64,000 nucleotides of DNA from Venturia oleaginea (GCA_013176395.1 JABMLP010000008.1:1798001-1862000), one strand, 5' to 3'; shown: positions 1-12,051, numbered from the stretch's first letter. Translations and numbers: made by a program. Notes: generated from the letters alone by a model not told the origin.

Positions 1-738
1 GTGCACAGGATATCGATGGCCATCAGAAGACATTTCCCAGGAAGACGCGTTTATCAAAACCCTCTCAGGTTCTGTATCTCATGGATGAGAGAAGGACGAA
101 TTTCTGGGGGACATCGAACATGTAACGCTGAAGGAATTCTCACTCAAGTAACACCTAGTTTAGACAAGAAATGGGTAAAGAAATGGCACCGTCACTACGG
201 ACGGCTGGGTTGACATCAAGATCTTGTCAATGAATCGAACAAAGGCAGTACACATCGATATTGACAGGTTTAAGAGCGGACAGACATATCCCATAATCTC
301 TTCGCTACTAACAAACACAAACACTCGCTTTCGCTATCGAAACTAGGGTCGCTCCAAATAATCCACCGCCTCTCCTCTGACTCCAACTACCTACCCAACC
401 TTTCCATCTCCCTCAACCGGTATGCGTTCAATCCAGCGTGCTTTTGCCTTTCTCCAGCAATTGGCCTTTCCTCAAAAAACCTCTCGTCTACCTGCCTACT
501 TCGAAAAACCCAAACGGTTACAACATTGCTCCGGACTCTCTCGTGTATTGTGGCTGTGTCTTTGGCGGACTGTCGGATATCCCACCAAGCTTCACTTCGG
601 TAGGTCCTCCTCGTACTCGGGAATTAAGGCTTTTAGTGAACTGGTCAAAAGGCTACTTTGGCATACTTCGAGAAGGCAAGAGAAGAAGCTTGCGGGTTCG
701 GTCCAGGTCTGGGAAGGCACAGGACATCTCATCGACCC
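1..738. other. No supported gene; outer part of an inverted duplication
   Basis: Nothing in the first 420 bases resembles a known gene. From about 430 there are overlapping open frames on the plus strand, preceded by a CT-rich stretch of the kind seen upstream of fungal genes, but none shows a recognisable domain. The segment from about 620 is a weak inverted copy of sequence near 970-1085, so it is better read as one arm of an inverted duplication than as an independent gene. Confidence 0.5.
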
Positions 739-953
739 GATCCGTCGCTTTGCCGCTCACGGTGTAACAGCCACAATAGGTAAATCAGTCCAGCACGAAC
801 ATCTTTTTCTCATCCACGGAATACTATGGCCATCTTGGTTGACAGGATGGCATAGTTTACCGAGGATGATAAAAAGATGCTCCTTTGCAGGTGGACCTGA
901 TTAACCTGTTGTGGCCGTTGCTGTTACACCATGAGCGGCAAAGACCACGGATC
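739..953. repeat. Long near-perfect hairpin (inverted repeat, 5-nt loop)
   Basis: Bases 739-837 and 843-953 are reverse complements of each other with scattered mismatches and small indels. Shared blocks include the outermost GATCCGT, then TTTGCCGCTCA and GGTGTAACAG, and an inner CATCTTTTT. The loop is only GTTGA (838-842). Weaker inverted similarity continues outwards to about 620 and 1085, for example GCTTGCG on both arms. The shape fits two gene copies meeting tail to tail or a foldback element. A transcript across it would form a stem of about 100 bp. Confidence 0.85.
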
Positions 954-965
954 GCTCGAATGGAC

Positions 966-1340
966 TCAGTACAAATGGATGTAGCGGTGCAGCACGCAAG
1001 CCGCGATGGCCTTCCGGTACGAATATTCAACGTCTGTGCGCAATTCTCTGCTCACGCCGTACATCAAAACTCGCCACCTTCTCAAAAGTCTCCTGTCCGA
1101 GTAGCGGGCTGTCATCGACCTATATCTCCTCAACCCATCTCTGGAGACGTGTTCGCTCGGGCGATCGTTGAGACGAAGGAATGGCTGGCTGTGTACTAAA
1201 ATAGCCTGTCGTATCTCGTGTGGGAGGGAGAGAAACCCGCTTCGAGTCTTTCTGGGTCGTGGTGACGGTAGGGGAGGTGGTGATAGATGGTGATAGGTGG
1301 TGGTAGATGGTGGGAGGTGTGCCCGAGTGATGGCAGTCAT
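966..1340 (-). CDS. Hypothetical protein with an F-box-like N-terminal motif
   Basis: An uninterrupted 124-aa frame starts at ATG 1340. A low-complexity Thr/His/Pro leader is followed at about residues 35-45 by FLSLPHEIRQAIL, which resembles the LPxEIRxxIL start of many short fungal F-box-like proteins. The rest is Arg-rich with no other domain. The 3' end runs into the hairpin at 739-953, so the frame may be one copy of a tail-to-tail duplicated gene or a relic. No intron is evident. The call rests on a single short motif. Confidence 0.3.
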   Translation of the reverse strand: MTAITRAHLPPSTTTYHHLSPPPLPSPRPRKTRSGFLSLPHEIRQAILVHSQPFLRLNDRPSEHVSRDGLRRYRSMTARYSDRRLLRRWRVLMYGVSRELRTDVEYSYRKAIAACVLHRYIHLY

Positions 1341-1407
1341 GAGAGAGTGAGTGGTTTGATGCGTGTTTGACCTCTTCTACCTCTAGAGATTTAAGTACGC
1401 CGTCATT

Positions 1408-1533
1408 CAATGGTTACACTGAAGCGGGGAAGGCACATACCGCTTCTTTTCTAGAAGCTCGAGACAACTTGATCCGAAGAGACGATATTAGGCCACCGAG
1501 CTCGATGGTTACACTGAAGCGGGGAAGGCACTC
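1408..1533. repeat. Direct repeat pair, about 28 bp
   Basis: The string ATGGTTACACTGAAGCGGGG, extended by AAGGCA, occurs at about 1409 and again at about 1505, 95 bp apart. The rest of 1341-2331 shows no gene. It holds GGTGGT/GATGGT-rich simple sequence just upstream (about 1270-1320) and a CCCATG hexanucleotide run near 2272-2296, just beyond the MAK16 stop codon. Confidence 0.6.
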
Positions 1534-2331
1534 TGGAGGGGTTTTTGTTGTTTGTTATTTGTAGAGTGTAGGTAAGGTTATGGGGAGGTTGATGTTGCGG
1601 AGTGTACGATGAGGTAGGAGGTATGTCGATAGATAGGAGGGGATGTTGGAGGCTAGATAGTTTGCGCTTCTTTGAATATTATACGTGTATCAAAAAATAG
1701 ATGAGTTCGGGATTTGAATCACTGTTGAACTTCTCATACAACCACCTGTACATCAGTCCAGAGCTGGAATTAATGTGTCGAATGTAGGTAGTAAACGGTA
1801 TTTCATCTGTGAATATGAAGTTCGGGTAGTTATCACCAACCTTAAGCTTCGAATTCGATTTAATCTTTGTGCTTAGGTCAGTCTGCTCAAGTAAACGTTG
1901 AAAGACGATGACAGAGAAGAAGTGTTGAGTATGACGTCCATGTACCGGCAAGTAGGCTGTTGGAATAATTATTCATGTATCTGGCCACACTGGTGCGAAG
2001 GAAAGAAAGAAAGAGTGTGATCAAAAGGCATCTTCATACCTATCACCACCTCTTGAGCTCAAATCCCACAGCAGACAAATGCCAGATCCCGTTTGATATC
2101 TTAATCGTGTACAAAATTCCACACGATCGCGCGCAAGTCTATGATCGCAATTCCAGTGTGAGACAACACCACACATGCTCTTTTCCTTGATTCTGTATTC
2201 CACAAAAGACGAAGCGCAACGCACCACACAACGCCATACATGCTCTTTTCCGTGTCCTTGTCCTTGTGCCCAATGCCCATGCCCATGCCCATGACCCAAA
2301 ACGCCGCGCCAATTGTGTCCAAGCCAAATTA

Positions 2332-3602
2332 TCAGTTTGAAACCATTTCCCTCTGCGCAGGTTCCCTCTCGTATTCAATCTCCCTCTTTGGCTTGTCCTT
2401 GCCCGACTTTTTGGCCACCTTCTTCGGTGGTGGCTTGCTGGTTGGACCCTTTCGCTTCTTGAGATCCGCCATGGCCTTTTTGAGATTCGCTGCCTCCTCC
2501 TCATCCTCACTGCCGTCCTCACTATCGTCTTCGTCGTCCTCATCTGAGCTGGCGGCGTCGTCTCCGAGCCAATCCTCAAGGTCCTCGAGGGCGCTGTCGT
2601 CGTCGCTTTCGTCCCTGTCATCGCCGGAAACATATTCTACTTCGCCAGCACCATCCTCGTACTGCATTTCTTTCTCATACTCTTCGTCTCCCTCTTCAAT
2701 ACCGTCGTCAAGATCCTCATCCACTTCAGCTTCGCCGCTGCGCTCCAGTCCTTTCAGGACCTTTTTCCAGATGGACTCTTCGACGTTGATAGGTTGGTCG
2801 CCATACGCGCCGCTACGCAGGCGCTCTATCAGCTCCTTCTCGATCGCTTTCTCTACCTTTGCAGCAGCTTCCGCCTTGCGCTCTCGAGTCTCTTCGCGAC
2901 GTCTAACCTTGGGAGCCAATCGGGGTACCAGTTTCTCGCCCAGACGGATTTCCTCCTTCTGCAGCTTCTTCATTCGAATCGCCACCTGCGTCAAGCGCGT
3001 GAGTCTGCCTTGCGTCAGTAACTGGGACAAGAGAGCGGTAGGGCAATTTAGACCTCTGTTTGGACTTGTGAACGAGGAATTTCGGCCAGTACTTGAGCTT
3101 ATCATCGATGAGTTCCAGCGCTTTTTGGTATGAACTGGGCAAGCGTATGCGTTCCCACCATTTGGAAGGAGTATGGGATCTTCTATCGTCAGTATGGTTG
3201 GAAGAAGTTGTTTTTGGAAGAAGTATTGGACCTTTCTATTGTTTTCATGTATAGGTAGAGCCGACCTGTGAGCTTCTGTATATTAATTAGCTCAAGGAAA
3301 TATGGCGATCGACTATACTGGAAGCTTACATCTGCTCGGATCGTTGCGTACCTGCTATTGGCCAAGGGGCAAGCCTGTTTTGAGCAGAATCCCCTATCAT
3401 ATGTAAGCAAGAGAGTGTCGTTGTGCGGTTATGGTACCGTACGTCACGTTAAATTCTGTGGACTTTAATTAGCATATGTAGTGAAGCAGATTAAGCGTAT
3501 TGACTCGCCATTTCTGCAAAAGGTCTGGTCCTTCGTCGTCTTCAGCTTGAATGCACAAAATTGGTTGTTTATCACACTCCACACGATCTCATCTGAAGCC
3601 AT
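2332..3602 (-). CDS. MAK16: Ribosome biogenesis protein MAK16
   Basis: Six exons on the minus strand give 337 aa: 3602-3509, 3455-3443, 3393-3330, 3275-3232, 3179-3054 and 3004-2332. MAK16 is a nucleolar factor needed for 60S ribosomal subunit assembly. Family landmarks are in order: an FC..FK start, the Cys-rich [20 protein letters not shown] segment (residues about 30-50), [58 protein letters not shown], then a long acidic tract and a Lys-rich basic tail typical of nucleolar proteins. Phases agree at every junction. Exon 2 is only 13 nt (EFNVT), and the intron before it starts with GC rather than GT (GCGAGT...CACAG). The other introns are 49-54 nt. The exon model is my inference from family conservation. 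Confidence 0.9.
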
Positions 3603-3952
3603 TTTGGCTCCTGGAAAGTCCCAGCAGCAGAGCGGAAGGCTCTGGCTTGTGTTGGTGGGTGTAGTTTTGTCGCAAACGAGGAGCGCAAGAAAAGGTGGCG
3701 ATTGGACGTGTTGTAGGGTTTCTTCTAAAAGTTACGGGTTCTGAGGAAGGGCTGGATTCGTACGATAGCGAGTTTGAGTCCTGTGGTGAGGTCCTTGCGA
3801 AGTTGTCGTTCTGCTTGGAGTTGAGATGGAGCTCTGCAAAAAAAAGTTATCGTAGCAATTCGACCAATCAGAGCCTTGGACCCTGAAATTCAGCCCGCTT
3901 CAGAGAAATATCGCACCTTGCCCTCAAGCCTCCCCTCCAACATCACAGCGGC
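3603..3952. promoter_or_regulatory. Shared divergent promoter region of MAK16 and MSS1
   Basis: The 350 bp between the two start codons must carry the promoters of both divergently read genes. A CCAAT sequence is present at about 3861. No TATA box stands out and no operator-like site could be assigned. Confidence 0.5.
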
Positions 3953-6153
3953 ATGCGCCCGGTATTGTTGAGAAGATGCCATCGATTGCTGTTTACGACC
4001 CTCTATAGACTCGACGGGGCCCCTAATGCACGCACTCGGCGTCCATTCGCCCCCAAGGGCTTCACAGCCCGACCCTTGAGCACGCATACCCTCCACCAAC
4101 ATGACACTTTACTCCCTTCAGAGGATACAATCTTCGCGCTCTCATCCGCCTCAGGTAGAGCCGCCATAGCCATTGTCAGGATTTCGGGACCAGCATGTAT
4201 TGAGGTATTACATAGTCTACACATCTCCTTGGAGCCTCAGTTCTGTTTGCACATGGTGTAATGCTGCACCAATTAATTGTACCTCAATGCGGACAAATTC
4301 TTGGGATACCTATTTGGTTGCATCTTCAAGAACTGTTGACAGTTATGACAAAACTGGTGGCGATGGCCACCAGCAGCTTTCCCATTGCTAGACTTAGCAG
4401 ACAGAACTGACGAATTCATCGTACCTCAAATACAGCTACTAATAGCAAAATCTAGATATACAACACCCTCTGCCCCTCGAAACCCCTCCTCAAACCTCGC
4501 TATGCCGCGGTCCGAACCCTCTACGCGCCTCCAGAAAAAAACACAACCCTTGACTTTGACATAAATGTCACCAAAGAATACATCTCCAAGCCTGGGAGGA
4601 CGGAAATCCTCGATCCCGAAGCCGTAGTTCTGTACTTCCCAGCCCCCAAGACTGTCACGGGAGAAGATATTCTCGAACTACACATCCATGGCGGCCCGGC
4701 AACTGTCAAGGCTGTTCTTGGTGCGATTCCAAAATGCCTTCCTTCAGAAGTGCTGACACAGAAGCGGCCGGGAATACCGATTGAAGGAACTGTGGTGCGA
4801 TACGCTGAAGCAGGAGAGTTTACGAAGAGGGCATTCATGAATAACCGACTCGATTTGACACAAGTCGAAGCCCTAGGAGATGTGTTGGCAGCAAATACAG
4901 AACAACAACGGAAAATTTCAGTACGAGGGACAACAGGTATACTGGCAAAATCGTACGAAGCCTGGCGAAAGCAGCTTCTCTACGCAAGAGGAGAACTCGA
5001 GGCCTTGATTGATTTCAGCGAGGACCAACATTTTGACGAGTCTCCCGTCGTACTGGCACAATCTGTCGCGAGACAGGTCAAAGTCCTGGTAGATAATCTA
5101 GAAAAGCATGTCAGCAATGCCGTCCGAGGCGAACTTCTCCGAAACGGCATTTCAATCGCCCTCCTTGGTGCCCCAAATGCAGGCAAATCCTCTCTCCTCA
5201 ACCGCATTGTCGGTCGAGAAGCAGCAATCGTATCGCGAGAAGCAGGTACAACACGCGATGTAGTCGAAGTTGGACTAGATCTCAGTGGTTACCTCTGTCG
5301 CGTCGGAGATATGGCTGGACTGCGCACCAAAAATACAACAAACGACGGAGAAGCAGAACTCATCGGCATCGTGGAAGAGGAGGGAATCAAACGTGCCAAA
5401 GCGAGAGCCTTTGAATCGGATCTCGTTATCTGTGTGTTCCATGTTGAGAAACATGAGAGTGGGAAAGAGGAGATTGTGCTTGATGAAGAGGTTTTGAGAA
5501 CAGCGGAGGCTTGTTTAGTATCGGATATTCAGGTTGTGATTGTGGTTAATAAGTGTGACCTTTTCGTCTCCGACTCTACTGGCACCGAAAGATACGCCGA
5601 AAGTGAGGCCGTCAAGACTATGCGCGACAAATTCCGAGGCACGATTCTGGAGCAGATACCTACGTGGTTTGTGTCTTGTAAGGAAGACAGAGGCATCAAA
5701 ACGATGCTCGAGGGTCTTACGGAAACATTCGCATACATGACGAGGGCCTTGTCATCGGAGTGCGAAGATGTCGATGCGTCGGTTTGGCAGGAAAGTCTTG
5801 GTGCGAGTGAGCGTCATCGCCTTTTGCTGCAAGAATGTCTTGATCACCTCAAGCGCTTCTTAGCCGAGGTTCCTGCTACTTCTCCGCCTGCCTCTCCTCT
5901 GGACGCACATATGGAAGCGGCGAGTAGGGCGGAGGATATGTATGTTATGTCGCAGGAAGATGGGATGTACGGCGAGGAACGAGTTGGTGGGGTTGGCGAT
6001 AGTGACGGCGACGGCGACGTAGATGTCGTCCTCGCCGCTGAATCTCTCAGAGCAGCGGCGGACTGCCTCGCGCGTATCACTGGGCGTGGTGTAGCGGGGG
6101 ATGTGGAAGAGGTACTTGGTGTTGTCTTTGAGAAGTTTTGTGTGGGGAAATAA
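3953..6153 (+). CDS. MSS1: Mitochondrial tRNA modification GTPase (MnmE/MSS1/GTPBP3)
   Basis: Two exons, 3953-4204 and 4456-6153, give 649 aa. With MTO1/MnmG this GTPase installs the 5-carboxymethylaminomethyl group on wobble uridine of mitochondrial tRNAs. The first 45 residues are Arg-rich with no acids, as in a mitochondrial presequence. Then come the folate-binding domain (DTIFALSSASGRAAIAIVRISG; ELHIHGGPATV), a helical domain, and the G domain with P-loop GAPNAGKSSLLN, switch region GTTRD, DMAGLR (usually DTAGxR) and NKCD. The protein ends in FCVGK, the conserved C-terminal [C]-x-G-K motif of the family. The 251-nt intron joins GPACIE to IYNTLCP in phase 0 and is long for this genome; an internal micro-exon there cannot be excluded. 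Confidence 0.92.
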
Positions 6154-8850
6154 GGAGTATGTTTTGTAAAGAATGAATACATACTCATGCTCTTGAAACC
6201 GGAATCAATTCTCGTCAGGGTCGTCTCTTGCTGTTTACCTTTTTCTTTTTCTTTTTTTTTCTTTTTTGACTCTTGCTTTTCCAAAGTCTCTCGCGCTCCT
6301 GGGACCTGGTCGAGGATCTTATCCGTTTTCCTTCGTGGAAGATTCTTTTTTGCTTTGGTGTTTTGATGAGGAGGAGGGGATCTACGTCAGCTCGGATGAA
6401 GCAGGACGATACCAATGGAAAGTAGGATCCGAGAAGACCTTTCCCTCGTTTATGTGTAGGGTAGGTATAGGAGTTGTGAATCAACCACGAAGCTCCCTTG
6501 TTCCGTGCTATGGTGATTTCTATTATTGTATCTTATCTGTTTGATTGAATGGTATATTCTCTTTTTGTTGGATTCGGCATACTTGGAGGGAGGGATGAGG
6601 GGAGGTTCGAATCCCTGGTTTAATGTCGCTCGGCTTTGACTGTTGGATATCTTGTATGATCATGTGTCCTGGACCGTCACTCCAACTCGGCTCTTAGATA
6701 GATGTTCTCAGCGGTATATGTGCGAGGTACTCCAGTCATCTATTTCCAAAACGATATCACCTCCGAGAGAGTTTATACGGCATAGCCGATGGAATCATCA
6801 GATTTTTGGAGAATTCCTGTCATTTCGTGAGGTCAGTACAATATATTTCGTAAAAGCGGTGTTTGATACTGCGCAGTAACGGATAGCTTGAGATCTGTCC
6901 ATCTTGAGTTCAACGGACCATGCCAGTTGCTCAGCCCCGTCAGCTTGAATTCAGCCGTAGTAACTTTTCGCCTGCCTAGGTTTATTGCACGTGGTGCTTT
7001 TATCTTTGAAGACTCCCTCTCCCCAGGCTGTAAAAACGTGTTCGTTGAAAGATGGAAGGTTCATGATCGAGATTATTGCGGATCGCACAGAATTTGTGGT
7101 TGGTAGACGTTAAACCCGCAGCCGTGGTTCCTGGCGTACGAAAGCTATTTTGGTATCTCACAGTCCCACGAGGTCCCCTATTAATATTCTCCATGCCAAC
7201 GGACGATTGGAGATTTTTGGTCCCCGAAAGACGTTTTCCGAACGTGTGGAGGCGGATTCTGGAGAACTAAGAAGTTGGCGAAGTATGCGGTTGTCTTGAT
7301 GCAGGTACGGGCTGGATATAATCTGATAGTTGGTTACATGCGCAGCTCGTGTGCTGTTCCGCGGAAAAGATTATTCTCGTGGTTCTTGGCCCTTGGCACA
7401 ATGCTGATAGAGTGGAAGGCGATAATCGTGAAGGTCTAGTACCCCAGCCCTGAAGTCGTGAATTGTACGAAGGATCAGAGTAGACAGACGGGAGCTGGTG
7501 TAGTAGATGCTCAGATGTTGCGGAGTCCGATTTGAAAGAGGAGAGCCAAGCCGCAGCAATATGCAGCGGGAGTTTTGCTGCCAGATTTATGATTGTTACT
7601 CCATCAATCCACTCTGACGAGCAGACTCGTCTCGACTTGGCTCACGAGTCTGTCGATGAGAGGGTACCGATGCGGTTTGTAGCGAGATATGTCTCGTTGA
7701 ATGCTTGTCAAAGCATATCCAAACCGAGGGATGTTGTTGTAGGAGAGGGAAATGCCAGGATCGAATCTCACTGCGTCTTGACCCTGTGCCTGGATATCTT
7801 CCCGAACAACAAGCACAACGACTTCAATCTATTTTGGTCTCCATCTGTCTAGCACGATACGATTTGTACTGATAACCTTCTGCGACATCTTCTGGCCCCA
7901 AGGCCAAGCCTCGACAGAGATAGAGTCCACCATCGAATCACAACGGATACCGTCGCTGAGGCCGAGCAAAAGTCCATCGGCTTCTGTCCATACAACCCTA
8001 GCAGCCATAAAAGCTGACAGTTCCGCAAATGGGTCATTTTGCTGCATACTACGAGGCCGCATGCACAATTATGCGGCCTTTCATAGCTTATGCAATTACT
8101 GCCTTGGTATCTTGAAGCCTGAAGAGAGCGCCTCACCTTTGTGGCTAGTGTCGAGGCTATGCTCTCGCCCTCACCTCTATTCTTTTCCTTCACCCACGCC
8201 GTTCACGTCCGAAGGGGCAGCAAAATCGCATGCGCCCCATCGGTTGCTGCTCCAAATGAGGGTATCCACCGCCCAAGATGACTGTAGCTTTGGCAGGCCA
8301 CCTCTGCCGCTAGCCGGCGAGTTGGAGCCGGAGCTTTGAGAAGAGGCCGTTAGTTCTCGGAAGAAGTGGGATATATATGAGGCTTCCCTTCGTAGTCATA
8401 AGGACATCATCCAGGCAGCATCTCCAGCACTCAATCATCTGTTCACCAATACTCTTGTTTCCTATTTCAGATCTATTAACTCCACGACCGCATCTCCTTT
8501 TGGATCTTTTACGACGACAGTTTAGACGTCCCACCCATACTCTCCACTAACGACATACGCGTACTTCAATCAGGCAGAATCATTTTCGCAGACAGGCAGG
8601 GTAACGTTGTTTTCAATAGCTCTCTTAGCTCTTCAATTGTCTGCTGTATCCTCGTCTGTTTCGATTTTTCTTTGAGACAAGGCATCATCTTTCCTCTCCG
8701 TTCAATTCTCCAATCTCGTACTTCAATCGTCAAATTTCTTCTTCCTCCGGATTTCCTTTCATCTTCTCATCTCAAGCGTTCATTCAAGTTCCGATATCCT
8801 CAAGAATTTCACTTTCAAACCACACTCAAAGCACAACATCAATCACTACG
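6154..8850. other. Gene-poor stretch; nothing recognised
   Basis: About 2.7 kb downstream of MSS1 with many short unrelated frames and no sustained coding signal. A TTTTTC-rich polypyrimidine tract lies at about 6238-6268. Frames on the minus strand between 7300 and 8190 look faintly coding but are broken repeatedly and match nothing I know. They could be a decayed gene. Confidence 0.5.
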
Positions 8851-9073
8851 GGACGCGGCGGCTACAATTAAGTCACCACAAATACCCAAATCCCGGCCAT
8901 CGACCTCGATATTCCAGCACCAATCTCATCATCACCTAAATGGGTCGTGGCGGATATAATTGAGGACCCCCAAATCAGATTCAATGCCCATCTTCATCAC
9001 CACCACTACTCTCAATCTCAAACACCTCATCTCCTTCGCTCCTACCATAATGGGACGAGGCGGGTACAATTGA
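8848..9073 (+). repeat. Three short frames encoding (M)GRGGYN-stop
   Basis: ATG-GRGGYN-stop is found at 8940-8963 and 9050-9073. A third copy at 8851-8871 has ACG in place of ATG. Between the copies the codons differ only at synonymous positions (GGT/GGA, CGT/CGA/CGC, GGA/GGG/GGC, TAT/TAC), and the stops vary between TGA and TAA. A second shared block (TCGATATTCCAGCA / TCGATATTCTGGCA) follows copies 1 and 3. Whether these are tiny genes, upstream frames or exons of a repeat protein is open. Confidence 0.55.
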
Positions 9074-10226
9074 GCAGGCCTCATTTTATGAGGCCGGCCC
9101 TCACTTCGATATTCTGGCAACCCTACTTTGTCACTTCTCGCACTCTTCAATTTCGTATTTCTCAATCTCACCCATACCGCGGGACTCAGACCTGGAGGCG
9201 GAAAGACTTTGGATTTTCTGATTCGATTACAGCGTTCATTATCAGCGTTCAATTCGCATGGAGCTTGGAACTGGGATATGCCTCACTGGTTAGTGGGAGA
9301 ATAGACAGGTATAGACAAAATATGAGCTCGCGCTCTAATCGGTTGTACCTTTACTCATAGAATTGGATGGGATTTGTTTCTGATTTGATAGTTTGGATGG
9401 AGTTTTTGGAGTATAACTGGGAAGAGGGGGATATCCCGGGGCACACTTTACGCGCTGAATGGTTATTTCATGTATACTACCACTGCTGTTACTATGTGTT
9501 TTGTGAACTGTTTATTGTCAAAAATCTATCGCTATCATTCAGAACCTGCTATGTAAACACTTGGTTAATGGCACAATCGATTCTCCCACATAGTTAACTG
9601 TCCATGAACACATGCAAATGGAAACATTACCCTTATCTGGTTTTCGGCAAGTCGGTGATTCGAAAAGTGGACCGGAATGGATGGCACAGACGTGGTTGTA
9701 CAGTGCTGGATGGATAATGTGCAGGCTCTAAAAAGCACTGAAAATCAACAGACTAGACAAGGGATAAGATCTTATAGTACATCAAATCCGCGCTGCTATG
9801 AGGCTGCCACCGCCAAGAACAGACGGCTCAGGTAGGAAACGGGCTGACATGGGGCTTATCATTGTTCTTGGCTACTTGTCGGATTTGCTCTCATCTCAAG
9901 TTCTCGACTCTTCAAACGCCTCGCCATTATTTACTCACCCTCTCAACTTCGTGCCTTCCCGTAACACTATATAACCTCCCCTCCACCTCCTCAAAAATAT
10001 GATGATTCCAGGGTATGTCGCCGCAATCAATTGACTCGCAGCCCTCGATTCCACGATAGGAACAGGGCGCAACATTGAACGCTGCATAAAGACCTCGAGA
10101 CGACAGATGAAGATCTCACAGATATTACCATCCGTTGCCAATGCTTTACTCTTTGTCCATAGATCTTGACGGCTTCCAGATATTGTCCTTAAACAAGCAC
10201 GAATACTCGTTTTAACCAACGACGCA
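9074..10226. other. Intergenic, upstream of the permease; no gene seen
   Basis: No supported coding region. The last 100 bases are pyrimidine-rich and likely contain the 5' leader of the permease gene that starts at 10227. Confidence 0.5.
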
Positions 10227-12051
10227 ATGTCGTCGCCCACTCCAACCAGCATGAGCTACCATGATATGAAAGCAGAAAATCACATAGAGATTCGCTCTGT
10301 TCCTACCACTGCGAGCGTGAACGCTGGACTCACCCCGCGACACTTCAACCATGGCAACAAATCAAAGGACGACGAGGACATGCGCAGGCTGGGCAAGACA
10401 CAGGAGCTGGATAGGAATTTCAATTGGCTCCATACACTGACATTTACAACTGTGATTATGGCTACTTGGGAGATTTTGTTGATTGTAAACAATCAGGCGC
10501 TTACTGATGGAGGAAGACCCGGTTTCTTGTATTCGTACATGTGGACCGTTGTTGGGTTTGCACCGATTGTTCTCAGTCTTGCTGAGATGTCCAGCATGTA
10601 AGTTGTCCGCTCAGCTGGACATCCAGAACTATACTGAACATCAAGGGCGCCCACGAGTGGAGGTCAATACCATTGGGTCAGTGAGTTCGCACCCCAGCAG
10701 TATCAACGCTTTTTAAGTTACATGGCTGGTATGAACCTCTCTTCTCCTGATATACTCCCCCGTTAACTTGCATCAGGCTGGATGTCCGTCCTCTCCTGGC
10801 AATCCAACAGCGCAGCATCTGGCTTCCTAGCAGCCTCCCTCGTCCAAGTTCTAGCCTACACAAACGATCCCACCGCCCCAGACCCAGACCCCTGGACCGT
10901 TCGCTGGCAGGGAACCCTCCTCTCCATCCTTGCCCTCCTCCTAGTTGCAGCTGCAAATATCTGGGCGACCAGACTCCTACCTGCTACGCAATACCTCCTA
11001 TTCTTCTTACATACCACCGGATACATCATACTTACAACACTGTTCTGGGTGCTACCAAAGAAGCATGTATCTGCTAGTGAAGTTTTTGGCAAGGTTGAGA
11101 GTATTGGTGATTGGGATAGTATCGGATTGGCATTGATGGTCGGGCAGATCTCTGCTGCGTACGCGCTCATAAGCTCAGATGCGGCAATTCATCTTAGCGA
11201 AGAGGTCGAAGATGCTGGGTTGACCGTTCCGCGGTCAATGGTATGGGCATTTGTGATCAATATCTGTATGGGGCTGCTCTTCCTGATCTCATATCTGTTC
11301 GCCATGCCGAATGTGCATGATGCTGTCAACTATGGTGGAGGGACCTTCTCGTTCTACTATGTTTATACACAGATGATGAACCAGGCGGGCGTGAACGGCG
11401 TGGGCACAATTGGTATTTTTCTGCTTGTTGGAGGAAACATCAATATCAATGCCTCCACAGCGCGACAGACATTCGCCTTTGCTCGGGACAGTGGACTGCC
11501 ATTTTCAGGGTGGATATCAAAGGTAGGCTAACTAAACAATCTCTCCGACCGTGTTCGATCTCTGGCTATTTGACTAACAACGCCAGGTCCAACCGAAATC
11601 GCATGTCCCTAGGAACGCTATCATCGCTTCACTCCTCATCAGCATCGCACTCAATCTCGTCAACCTCGGCTCAACATCCGCCTTTCAAGCCATGGTGTCC
11701 CTCCAACTCTCTAGTACAATGCTTACGTACTGCGTATCCATTTCATGCATTCTATATCGACGTCTCCAAGCGCAGCGATCTCCTTCCAACCTCAAACTTG
11801 CCCTACCACCCGCACGCTGGAGCCTTGGAACATGGGGGCCGGTCACCAATTCCTTGGCGATCTTCTATTCTGGATTCGTTTTCTTTTGGTCATTTTGGCC
11901 TGTCACGAGGAAAGTTGATTTGGAGAGTATGAATTATGCCGTTGTTATTTTGGGAGGTGTGATTCTCCTTGCTTTGGGCATGTTTTGGGTCAAGGGGAGG
12001 AAGGTTTATAGAGGGCCTGTCGTGCAGGTTGAGGGTTATGAGGAAAGATAG
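10227..12051 (+). CDS. APC-family amino acid/choline permease (GABA/choline permease type)
   Basis: Four exons (10227-10597, 10646-10728, 10777-11522, 11587-12051) give 554 aa in consistent phase, the usual size for fungal 12-helix APC transporters. A hydrophilic N-terminus of about 75 residues precedes the first membrane span (LTFTTVIMATWEILLIV). Family features follow: LAEMSSMAPTSGGQYHWVSEFAP across the first junction, HLSEEVEDAGLTVPRSMVWA, STARQTFAFARDSGLPFS, and a C-terminal KGRKVYRGPVVQ. The protein should sit in the plasma membrane and import a small amine or amino acid. Subfamily resemblance is to fungal choline/GABA permeases, but the substrate cannot be read from sequence. It is paralogous to the gene at 25549. 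Confidence 0.85.

Noticed and set aside
2240..3133. Plus-strand Ser-rich open frame of 297 codons
   Set aside because: It is the antisense shadow of the acidic tract of MAK16 (GAT/GAG runs read as Ser/Leu). The minus-strand protein is conserved, this one is not.
6604..6622. GGTTCGAATCCC, a tRNA T-arm-like string
   Set aside because: The flanking bases do not form a 5-bp T-stem, and no D-arm, anticodon arm or acceptor stem could be built.
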